Positions 47,150 through 57,900 of a DNA stretch of 64,000 bases are shown in pieces. Numbering within the stretch: the stretch's first letter is position 1; each line of letters starts with the position of its first letter. The stretch is from assembly GCF_000471905.2 (NCBI RefSeq), contig NW_006499728.1, positions 5,691,120 through 5,755,119 of the forward strand, written 5' to 3'. The stretch comes from Amborella trichopoda. Lineage: Eukaryota > Streptophyta > Magnoliopsida > Amborellales > Amborellaceae. Under the pieces are notes generated by a model, which ran no database searches, was not told where the DNA came from, and worked only from the letters and a program-made list of their open reading frames with translations. The position numbers and the translations under genes were made by a program.

Positions 47150-47730
47150 TACATGATAGCAGATAACTCAATCCTCACAAGTGGTATATTCATTCCTTCA
47201 TCCACGCACTCAGACCGGCCATTGAATCAGCCAACTGAATTGGTATATAGAAAGATCAGAGTTCTTTGTTGGGGCGGATGTAAATAGCCAATGGCAAGAC
47301 AAGCAACGAGTAAAGCTCGTAGCAATGCCAAAGCACTTTGGAGGACTTTGCAGCATCAATGCACACATTTTTTAGGGCTTTGCTTGTAGAGTCCCTACAA
47401 AATCCAATCAAAGAAAAAGAAAATGTTCATTTTATGGTGCAATGGCATTTGGATTGACATTAGTTTAGAATGCAGTTCACGAACTCCACCCTCCAAAATT
47501 TAGTCCTTTTTGAATGGAACTATGGAGGGGAACAAATCCAATGTCATCCAATGGTGTCAACATAGAGCTGAGGTAGATTTTGGACAAAGTCAGGAGCTTG
47601 GAACAAGGAAATAACCGGTTCATAGCCATAGGTTCCGAGAAATAAAACAAGAGGCAGATCAGTTGGCTAAGGATGGGACAATTAGGTTATCTCCTTTGGT
47701 TCAAGTAGAGGGAGATTTCTGATTTTTGTC
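47150..47730 (+). mobile_element. L1-type LINE, RNase H end fragment
   Basis: The best block is FREIKQEADQLAKDGTI (47.62-47.69 kb), the conserved closing motif of LINE RNase H domains (xxNxxAdxLAkxG). Earlier sequence shows GASIDPPSKI-like and WRTLQHQC pieces, but frames are broken. Confidence 0.55.
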
Positions 47731-47981
47731 AATGGTAGGTTAACACATGGATAAACCAGTACAAACTCTCCTCTTCCAACGACTAACACCTTCCAAATGA
47801 AAACATCTACTGACGCCAGGTACAAAGTTGCCAATGTATAATCCAAACATCATCATCCGAGCCTTATTTACTTGAGAATTTTATTCATACATAATACATT
47901 AAAAAAATTATCTTTACATGACAGAAACTTCTTGCCTACAAACCATTGAGTCTGCATATTACAAGCCAAGATCAACCCAAG

Positions 47982-49571
47982 CTAGAATAGAGTGAACCCG
48001 TCGTCATAGGAGACATGCCATCCTCTCCTACAAGGTGATGCCCTCTCCTCATATTCACCACAACAACTCCACCTCTTCTTCCAGTTTGGCCTCCCAGTGT
48101 TGGGCCTATTGTCCTTGTCATTCCATTTGTACACTATCACTCCACTCCCTTCACTCCACTCACCATCTATACCTTGGTGTGGTGGTGCCAATGCAAACAA
48201 ACCTCTCTCCCCTAAACCAACATCAGAAATCATCACACAATCACTTGAGTAGTTCCAATGTTGTTCATACAAAAGCAAATATGACTTCTTCTTAAGTGCA
48301 TGAATGTTTCCACTACCTTTAAAGGGGAGAGTCATTTTTGAGTTATACTTTTTTTGTTTTTTGTTAAATGAGAAAGTATACGAAAGGGAAAAACTTTATA
48401 TAAGGTTGCAAGCTTATTTGCAGAACTAAAGTTGTAGTAATCTAAACCGTCTATTTTATTTGGACGGTGTAGATTGAACACTGTGATATGCGATGCTATC
48501 TTAAAAGATGTGATATGCGATGCTATCTTAAAATATGTGTTTAATCTATACAGTCCAAGTAAAATAGACATTGCACAATTTTGCAATTTTATTTCTATAA
48601 ATAAGGTTGTAACCTTTTACAAACCGTACCTATAAAATAAGACCATTATTTTTGGTACCGGGTAACAAATTTCACAATTTTTATGAGACACCCAAAGGCA
48701 CAAACTATCTGATTTCATATTTGACAGTTACAAATAATTGCGACTTTCTTGCACTAAATATAAATGGTTTTATAGGCCTTCTGGTGTACAATCCCTCTTG
48801 AAATTGCCTTATTTGGCTTATTACTTGGGATATAGCTTGTCAAGTAGTTCTAATAACCAAAGATCTACCCAAAAAGCCCCATCCCCACGAAAAAAAAAAA
48901 AAAAACTACAGTAGTTGGTATTACACCAATATTGATAGGCTAAGCATATGGAGCTGCTTAGTTTTTCAGTACAACTTCAATCAGGACCCAGCCCATTGAA
49001 ACATCTAAATGCAAGGCTATAGAGATCATGTTAGTCTCCAGACAGACACAGAGAAAGAGCCGATTTTTTGCCGGAAACCGAAGTCAGGCCGGAAAAAACA
49101 ACCGGATATTGGTTTGAAAAATAGGAAGCCCCAAAGGCACAAAGCACAAGTGCTTGATTGAACTGTAAATGCGAAATTTAACGCCCACAATATCAAAAAA
49201 AATAATCATAACTAATTCAAAACTGTGAACATTGGATTGAATGTATGGGTAAGAGGCAAATTACCATTAGTGTGGCCATGGAAGAGGCAAGCCGTAGGGG
49301 AATTATCCTTGTCCTCGTACAAACTATTGCATCTAAGGCATCTTTTTTGGGCAAGAATTTGATGGTTTTTCTTCTTAATATTTGATGGGTTTGCTTCAAT
49401 TCTTAAAAATTTTAATGGGTTTGTTTGGATTTTAAGAGGGCTGTGAACCCAAAAGGGTGGTGCGTTACAAGCCCAAGCCATGTTGGTCCTCTCACTTGAA
49501 CCCACAGTCATCAAAAAGGAAATTACTAAGACTACACCCAATATCCTCTGGAATGCTGTAGGGCCTTGCAT
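47982..49571 (-). CDS. Uncharacterised small plant protein with CHORD-like Cys/His clusters, two exons
   Basis: I do not recognise a named gene. Exon 1 is 49265-49571 and exon 2 is 47982-48211, minus strand. The donor reads AATG/GTAATT, the acceptor TTTAG/GGGAG, and phase 1 is kept, giving 178 residues with no stop. Residues 8-22 form a hydrophobic segment (signal anchor or membrane anchor). C78 and C81 (KRCLRCNSLY), C95 and H98/H100 (PTACLFHGH), C152-C153 (KKRWSCC), C163 and H168 (PCRRGWH) form two clusters of likely zinc ligands. The C-x2-C, C-x2-H, WSCC, C-x4-H order recalls a CHORD domain, at low similarity. The chain ends HVSYDDGFTLF. The sequence between clusters (GLFALAPPHQGIDGEWS, VIVYKWNDKDNRPNTG) has the codon-clean look of a real exon, and the splice join preserves a coherent motif order. 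Function is unknown. A MULE-type MITE lies in the intron. Confidence 0.72.
48387..48630. mobile_element. Short MULE-type MITE inside the intron of the CHORD-like gene
   Basis: The left end GGAAAAACTTTATATAAGG and the right end, reversed, GGTACGGTTTGTAAAAGG belong to the family at 6271 and 17811. It is shorter (about 244 bp) and carries its own internal repeat of GTGATATGCGATGCTATC. The flanks TATACGAAA and TATAAAATA match at 6 of 9 positions. Confidence 0.68.
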
Positions 49572-50404
49572 GATATTTTATGCCCTCGCTGCCAAACTTG
49601 CTGAGTCAGCCCATGGCCTCAGAAGCGGGCTGCATTCGGGCTAATCTGTGATGTCCATGAGCAGGCGGCAGACAGGTAGGGCTGGCAGTGGGCTGGGCCT
49701 GGTTCATTATAGCTGCCTAGCCCCTCCAGGTAAAATTAAAAAAAAACAGTACAAAAAAGATAAAAAAATAAGAGCCATGCCGGGGCACCCGACCCATTGC
49801 TACTTTATCTTTTATTATCGTATATTATTACAATATTATATTTTATGTATCTTATAATAATATTATAATATATTATTATAGGGCGACAGTCCGAATAGTG
49901 TTAACTTTCACCAAAGGTATGAGTTTCACCGAAAGTTGGGACACTGAATAAGGATAACTTATGTTTCGATTCTCTTCATGTTTTATTATTTTCAAACAAG
50001 TGAATTTCACTATGATATTATGGAATGTAAGGCGTTTTCACCGCTCTCTATATCTCTTGGGTTAAGTCGTAGATGGGTCTCTCCTCTTCTGGTTGCAATG
50101 AAGTTAAATTTTGATAGAAGCTCATTCAACAATATTAAAATTAAATTAAATTTTGATAGAAGCTCATTCAACAATATTGAACAGTTGGAGTATATGGTGT
50201 TTTTAGATATCATATATCTTTCTCGGATCGTGTGGCTCGGTAACCGCAAATTTCACAATGGTGAAAGGGGATTCTCACATGCAATAAGAGGGTGTTATAG
50301 AGGACAGACAATGTCATAAATTGCCAAATACAACAATTAAAGATTCCAAAGAAGCATTGCTGCATTATTAGCATCTCTCTATAACCATGTTGAAAAGAGA
50401 AATC

Positions 50405-50600
50405 CATCCCATTACATATTATTCAAAATTTATGCCCAGAAATCTCCACGGTAGCCTGCCCCATTTATTACACCTGTTTATAACATTCAATAAATCTCCT
50501 TCCATAACATAATACCCTATATGATGCCTTTCCTTCACCGGCTTCAGTCCTTGTAGCACGGCCCAAAATTCGGCCTCATTTGTTGTCGTATAACTACATG
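50405..50600 (-). mobile_element. L1-type LINE RNase H fragment
   Basis: The minus-strand frame TNEAEFWAVLQGLKP followed by VMEGDLLNVINRC matches the two central motifs of LINE RNase H domains (xEAExxAxxxGL and xEgDs). Nothing else of the element is visible. Confidence 0.65.
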
Positions 50601-51079
50601 TCCGGAATAAGAGAGCAATATATCACATTAGAATTCCTAACCAGCCCACCAAAGCCAGATGCCCCGAGCAGGAGATTTGTGTAAATATCACTAAAAGACA
50701 GTGGATACTTTTTTTGTCTTCGTAAGGGGTAAATTTCAATTTTTTACTAAAAGACAATGTTATTCTACAAATAAAGTTCCATGACATTAACTTCCAAAAT
50801 ACTATTGTATTTTTGTAAAAAATTACAAATTTTTCCTTACTTAATGATTCAATTGTGTAGTAAAACAAAAATTTAAATAAATAATAATCATTTTTTGATA
50901 AATATACTCATTACAACTCATTATAATGTTAACCTATATTTTACGTAACATCTCTTTTTCTTCTTTGTTTTTTATAAATTACCTTTTGCATGTGTATTTT
51001 TTATTTTTTATTTTTTATTTAAAAAATATAGGAGGTGTCCCACCCATATTTTATATTTTAAACTTTACTACCAAGTTCA

Positions 51080-51280
51080 CCCGAAAAAACATTCATTATC
51101 ATGTTAGCATTTGATAGGACTTGAAACCATTTTTTCTCATGTCTGTACATCTTGAAGTTGAGATAGTCAATTTGAAGATAGTTGAGCATCAAACAACCGC
51201 TTATAGTGAAATTTTAGAGATGCGCCTTAATTTAATTGTTTAGAACCTCGCACTTATATAAACTTTTTTCAAACTTAAAA
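51080..51280. mobile_element. Truncated MULE-type MITE
   Basis: Only the right half of the family is present: the CTTGAAGTTGAGATAGTCAATTTG interior block and the end AACCTCGCACTTATATAAAC. The left end is missing. Confidence 0.55.
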
Positions 51281-51929
51281 GAGTTTCAAAATGTTTACCG
51301 GTTACCACTTCAAAAAAAGTGATCCACCAAACCCTAATACGACATTGAGATGCAACCAGCCATGGTCGGGGGCTTTGGTCCTGTAGGAGGCTGAGGTTGG
51401 AAACAATGCAGGTCTCAAACCATTTAAAATTTAGAATATTATGCTCTTGTGGTAGCATACTATATGTTTACTTCTTCCGACTAAAGACTAATTAAAGAGA
51501 ATTTTTTTTATTCAAAAATTTGAAAACCACCTAAAAATCACTAGATGATGTATATTTTTTTAAATTAGTTTTTAAACTCTTTAGCACTTATATTTCACCT
51601 TCCAAAATTAGTATGTCTCTATTCAATCTTGCGGCATTATTTTTTTTAACCACATAAGTAGTGTGATTTAAATTGTGTTTATTTGCTATTGAGGTCTTTT
51701 TATGTCTTGTAAAAGTTATTTGAGGGAGTAAATGTATAGTATATGCCAACAATAGCACCAAATCTTCAGGCTTTCCGAAAGTATCCTATAAATATAATGT
51801 GGATGACCACATCAATTAGGTGGTTAGGATGGGAGAATGGGGTTGATGTTATGGTAGTAGCATTGCTTGTGCCCCAATTAAGGTCTAGCCTTCTATTATC
51901 ACGTGACGCATTAAAAAATCACTAATAAT

Positions 51930-52125
51930 TTTAAAAAATAGGTACCCCACTAAATTACCCAAAAAAAAAAAAAGGTGGTTACGATGGTCATCAAATTCCA
52001 ATAAATGGTTTGGAAACCACTAACAATTTTAAAAAATAGATAGGGACTTGTCATCCCCACTAAATTACCCAAAAAAAAAAAACAAAGGTTGTTACGATGG
52101 TCATCAAATTCCAATCAATGGTTTG
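51930..52125. repeat. Tandem duplication of a LINE 3' tail
   Basis: Two copies of about 105 bp share CCCCACTAAATTACCC followed by an A run and then TTACGATGGTCATCAAATTC. The CCCACTAAATTACCC-A(n) end also closes the L1 copy ending near 16045, so these are probably very short LINE tails. Confidence 0.6.
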
Positions 52126-52439
52126 GAGGGCGATGGTGAATCTGGATGCAGTTGGATTCATCTCAAGTACCCATCCATCTTCATCACCGTTCAACCTGGG
52201 GGATGCTGAGTGTGGGTGCAATTTGATTCCATCTCAAGTACCTATCTCTCTTGATCATTGTACAACCCATTGATTGGATATAATGTATCTACTCCTTCAA
52301 GCAAAAGTGATGCTCACGAGGATTTTTTGGATATGGAATTTGATCCACTTTAGAATCATAAGAAGTATTTTCAAGAAACAAAATTGGAATTTTGAGGATT
52401 ATGAGTTCCTTAATACTTTTGATCTTAGATGTTTGAAAA

Positions 52440-52960
52440 TTAGATTAGTCATCATCATCAAAGTCTTTTTCCAACTAATTAGGATCAGGTCACGAATCTT
52501 TGTCCGTCATTATGCTCTATTAAGGGCTATACTTTAAGTGAGGTCGTAAGTTTCTATATCTTTTTTCACTACTTCCAACTACGTCATTTTGGCCTACCCT
52601 TTGTCTTTTTTGAGCATTTCACTTGAACTAATTCGTACATCTTAAGAGGTGTTATACTGAGTCAGCCCCACATATGAGCAGTCCACGTAAGTGTACTTTC
52701 TCTCATCTTATCGCTTATTGGTGTCCTACCTAAATTCTCCTGAATGTATTCATTTCAAACTATGTCGCTTCTTGTCTTGGTACTCAGCTACACACATTCT
52801 ATAGGTATGTTGTTTATTGATCGGCCGACATTCCGCATATAAAGTAAACTTGGTCTCGTAGATGTCCTCTAGAACTTATATTTCAACTTCATTGATATGT
52901 TGTAATCACGTAACATTCAAGTTGCACATTTTTACGTCACCCACTTAGCTCTAATTCTAT
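52440..52960 (-). mobile_element. RTE-type LINE 3' end
   Basis: The reverse complement matches the copy at 25385-25670: a GATGAGAGAAAG-like stretch, a CGAATTAGTTCAAGTGAAA segment, a GGTAGGCC-like segment, and a TTAATAGAGCATAATGACGGAC stretch near the end. Frames are broken. Confidence 0.6.
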
Positions 52961-53159
52961 GTATGAACTCTTCCTAAATCTCTCTGTTTTTCTGGATTAT
53001 CGACTCACAATATTGAAAGATGGTCTTCAACTTCATCAATTAGCTTTTTCAAGTTCATACACAAATATTATGATTTTGTTGTTTTCTTTAATTGGTCTTT
53101 TGGGGTTATATCCCAAAATTTCAAATTTGGGTTCTAAAAATCGGGATATTATACTATGA

Positions 53160-54110
53160 GACCATTTATCTTCTAGCCATTACATGTAAAATTAAATGGC
53201 TTGAGGTGCATTATAAAGTTTGATTTTTTTTTTTTTTGAACTTTGAGTTTAATCAATGATACACTCACAACCGCCTGATTTAGAATCTTACGGACTGATT
53301 GTGACCTCTTTGTCTCAAAATTAAATAGGGAAAACTACAAATAACCCCCAATAATTGACTTCCCATGCAACTTACTCCCAACCAAACTGTGTTTTTCACT
53401 TTTTATCCCAAAATAAACTTTCCTAGCAAATACCCCCAAGTAAAAAAAACACACATTTTTTTTTTTTAATGAACATACCTTTTTTCGTACATAAAAAATT
53501 AATTGTGGCTCGTGGGATTACGCATAGTACCAAAAGCTATCGGACAACCATGTACCAATTGCCAGACCCTGTTAAACTTTAAAAAAGTGAGAACCGCTTT
53601 CATTATCTGCCGGACAACCTTTTGAATCTGCCAGACCACATTGTCGGACCGCCACATAGATCTACTAGACCGCATGTGTCGGACCGCCATATAGATTTGA
53701 CGGGCTGCATATTTGTCCAGGAACAAAAGTGCCAAACCGCCTTTTGTTAAAAAAAAGAGGAGAGAGAAACATTGGTGAAAGTCAATGGAGAATAGTTCAT
53801 TCTTTCTTTTATTTACTTTTGTGGTTGGCGGCGGAGGGCTAGGGGGCATTTACTAGGAAAGTATATTTTAGCTAAAAAGAGAAAAAAAAAGTTTGATTGG
53901 AGGTAACTTGTATAAGAAATCTATTTTTGAGGGTTATTTATAATTTTCTCAATTAAATAATCCCACTGCATAATTTTTTCCAAAAATACCATTTCATACT
54001 GGATTTTTTTAGTGGGCTGTTCGTCTTCTTCCTCGGGGTGTTACATCTCACATGAGTGCATGCTAATAAATTGTTTCTTTAAAACTTACGGACGAAACAA
54101 AGAATGTCTA
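53160..54110. other. Intergenic stretch, no gene seen
   Basis: AT-rich, with a CCGGACxxCC-rich patch at 53540-53740 that repeats GACCGCCxxATAGAT words. A minus-strand frame at 53499-53849 is caused by that patch. It has no coding features that I can support. Confidence 0.45.
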
Positions 54111-54117
54111 AATTACA

Positions 54118-54453
54118 ATACTTTGATAGGGCTCTAGTTCTATAAGAATAAGTAAACCCTCACCTCATACCTCATTGAAAATTTAAATTTAAGTATTAAA
54201 AAATCTTTAAATTGATCATCTTGGCTTTAACATTATGGTTGTAAAAAAAAAAAATTTTTAAAATCTAAAAATAGAATATATTACAATAAATCATCTAGAC
54301 CATTTATTTCGCCCTAAAAATAAATGTTCATATATCTACAATAGCATTTTTTAAATTTTAAATTTTATTATTGGTGTCGGAATTTAATTTTATTAGGATT
54401 CGACGTGATGCTTTATGTTGTTTCGTAAAACCTAAGCCTTATAGAAACTTCAT
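54118..54453. mobile_element. Degenerate MULE-type MITE upstream of the ZIP gene
   Basis: The ends GGCTCTAGTTCTATAAG and, reversed, GGATGAAGTTTCTATAAGG match the family, and the interior keeps AAATTGATCATCTTGGC. No 9-bp target duplication could be recognised. Confidence 0.55.
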
Positions 54454-54560
54454 CCAAATTTAAATACAAAGAAGCCTGCAAGGCGGTACTTAACGTTCCT
54501 TGATTGCAATCCTTCAAGAAGTCCCTCTTCTCTCCACACACACATTCTGTCAAATATTCC

Positions 54561-54694
54561 ATCTCTCTCTCTCTNNNNNNNNNNNNNNNNNNNNTACGGA
54601 CGGTTACGTTACGTTACGTTACGTACTAGTACTACTACTACTACTAACGTACCGTACCTCTCTCTACCTACACACACTACTACTCTACTAACTA

Positions 54695-54744
<50 letters not shown>
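54561..54744. repeat. Assembly gap in a CT microsatellite just upstream of the ZIP gene
   Basis: CT repeats lead into 20 N (54575-54594). Strange short words (GTTACGTTACGTTACG, TACTACTACTACTA) follow, and then a clean CT tract (54703-54744). As at 11091, matching microsatellite on both sides suggests that the words are consensus error beside a collapsed repeat. Confidence 0.75.
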
Positions 54745-54747
<3 letters not shown>

Positions 54748-54773
54748 GTCATTTCAAATTCAATTGGATTGTC

Positions 54774-54780
54774 TATATAA
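54774..54780 (+). promoter_or_regulatory. TATA box of the ZIP transporter gene
   Basis: TATATAA lies 175 bp before the start codon and just after the CT tract. The region between is free of upstream ATGs up to 54837, and a plausible start of transcription would fall about 30 bp downstream. Confidence 0.5.
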
Positions 54781-54954
54781 TAACAAACTATTTGCGTCCC
54801 ACTTCACGCTTTCTCAGTGCTCTCTGGTACTAACATTTGCATCACCTTCTCTTTCTATTAAAGCTTTTCGAGGGTTTTCCATTTCCTCTGGTTCTAGGGG
54901 TTTGGAGGGTTTCTGCTTGTGTGTTTTGGGGTTCTCTTAGCGTTCCGAGGAGCC

Positions 54955-57900
54955 ATGGATCCCCAGGTGATGGTTGCTCTTGCTCTATCGCTTGTTGGTG
55001 GATTGAGCACTTCTATTGGTATATTTTCTCATTCCCTTTTTCTGAATTATCCACTCATGATCTATGCTATAATTTCTTGCTTGTTTGTTTTGTTTATTGC
55101 TCTGGTTGAAAATGTTTTTCGGATTAATGGAGCTGTGCTTTGAGTTTATTTACAAAAACGTGAATGATGGGAATTTATTGTGTTTTCTCTCTGTTGAAAT
55201 TCTATACCGTTATTGCAAGAATTTAAATTTATACCAGTATTGTTCTGATGAACTGGGCAACTTCTTTTAACTTTTCTACGTTAATCTAATCTTATGCCAA
55301 TGAATTTGGGATTCGAATATCAGTTGGAGCTCCATTTATGTATAATTCTTTTGACAATTAAACTTATTTTGTCTCTGAGGTTGGATTGAAATGAGTGTTT
55401 CAAAGTATTCCTTATGGTTGCAATATCCTTCCAAGAAGGCGCATGGACTTTTTTGAAATTTGAATCTTCCTCTACAATTAAAGGCCCGTGTTAGTTTTTA
55501 CGTTTTATATACCTTTCTTTACCTCTTTCAGTGCAGAGGATTGAACTTTTTGTCAAAGAGAACTTCATTTTCTCATTAGTTGGTGACCAATAAATTCCCA
55601 TCTTAGTGACAGAAAAGACTTCCGTTGATATCTTGCTTATATATCTTACTGATGATTTTTTGATATGGATAATTGTTCATGCTTGAGGGCTGAAATATTC
55701 GAATGTGTACTGAATGCATATTTCCTCACCGAACATGAAGTGCTCAATTATCTTTTTGTGCACATTGTTATATTCAATTGGTGGTTTTGTAAATTATACT
55801 AAGTTGTGATTTATGGGAAATTTCATCTGTGTTAAATTTTTTTATTGATGGGAATTTTGAAATTGATGGCTTGTTTACTGTTTAATATTATGGTATCTAA
55901 AGTAAGAAATGTACCTTTATGTCTGCTAACGATTATGTTTCCTGAAATATTCGTAGAAGCTGCTGGCTTTCAAAGCTTGTAAGAGTCTTTTTTTTCCTTA
56001 ACCTCTGCTAATAGATATCATGGCACCTTGGTTAGATCATGAATTTGCTTGTTGTTCTTATCTCTCTCCCTATATAATTTTATTGCTTTCCATTTTTGAA
56101 GAAAGTATTTCATGAATTAAGTATTTGTTCTTCAATTGTCAAAAGGAGAAATCAAGTTCCTTTATTGGAAACATTTGGAACCTAATCATGTTTATGGTAA
56201 CCTGCTTTTTTGTTATTAGTAGTTCCCCTGAACTTTTGATGTAAATTTTGAGTTTTATTAATTTGTCAAGTGGAAGATGAGGAAAGTCTTGTATCCTTAT
56301 TGAATATGAAGCAGGGAGCCATATGGGCTCTGCAGTATGTTATGGGGTTCCCAAAGAAGTTACTTCTTGTAAAATTTTATGCTGGTATGCTAAAATTGAA
56401 AATTTTAAAGTTCAACTTTTAGAATAATTTTTCATTTAAAAAAAAAAAAAAAATTTAGAAAAATGTTATTAAACCATAGCCAATGCATAGACCCATGATG
56501 TGCTTTCCGGTCACTGGAATCAAAATAAAAGAACAAGAATTTTGTTGGGGTTGCATGGTTGGGTCTGGTTTATATCATTCAAAACTGTAAATCCAAGGCT
56601 ACTATTTAAGCAAATTGGTTGGTTCTGTTTGAATTGCCATATGGGATGTTAGTCCAATTAAGCTCTATGGATGTGGCCAGATGGGTTATGAAGATGTCAC
56701 CATCCACTTTGTGCCTCATTCGCATGATGAAAGACATGAAGTATTCTGGAGTTTCTTCCCTCATATGAAGGTGGGGTTAATATCCCTTTTGATCATCACC
56801 ATCATCCTCTGAGCCTTATTCCACCATGTCCCTTTTTGCTTCCCCCTACCCTTTTAGAACCTTCTACTTGAACCCAACCGCTCCTCCTAACCAGTGCTGT
56901 ATTAGATCTATGTTGTACATGACCAGCCTACCTAAGTTTACTTTCCCTCATCTTATCGCCTATTGGAACCACCTCTAAGTTCCCTCATATGTATACATTT
57001 TGAATTTTATCCTTTCTTGTCTTGCCACTCACCAATCTCAACATGCTTATTTCAGCTACACTCATCTTGTGGATATGCTGTTTCTTGAATGCCCAAAATT
57101 CCACTCTATAAAGCATAGCTGATCTTGCAACCGTCCTATAAAGCTTCCCCTTTAGTTTCATTAGTATTCGACGATCACATAAAACTCAGGATGCATACCT
57201 CCACTTCACCCACCAACTCTAATTCTATGTGCGACAACATCTTCCTCAATCTCTCAATTCTCATGGATTATCGACCTAAGATATTGAAAATAATTTCTTT
57301 TAGGTATTTCTTGGTCTTTAATCTTAACTACTTTCTGTTTGCACTCCTATTATTACTAAGCTTGCATTCCGTATATTCTCTCTTAGTTTGGCTAATTTTA
57401 ATACCCCTTTTGATAACCAGGCTAATATAAGGAGGCTAATTGTTAAGGCTAACTTGTCGACTGATTGGTTGGTCATTTGATCTTGATTGAACTATTTGAC
57501 TCATATTTGGCTTTGTAGTCTCATGCATATAGCTTTGACTGAATGTGCATATCTATTAATAATATGTGACCTGAATAAGGTATAAATTGGTTTTGAATCT
57601 TTTGATTCGCAAGTTGCCTGACTGGCTTTTGCTATTGCATGCTATTCGTTCTAGCTTTTAAAATATGGTACATTCTAGAGTTTAATAGCAAGTACATAAT
57701 AGAATCCTAGGAAATCTTGGGCTTGACTATCCTACATTTTGAAGTATTTTAATGCATTGTTCTTCACTCAAAGACTGATGCTGCATGATTATATTTGCCT
57801 TGACTTTCTTACATATATCATGTTATATAAATTGTTATTCCTTCTCATTTTTGACCATGTTAAGGGCATTTGCTTGTGTCAAAATTTTGTTTAGCATCTA

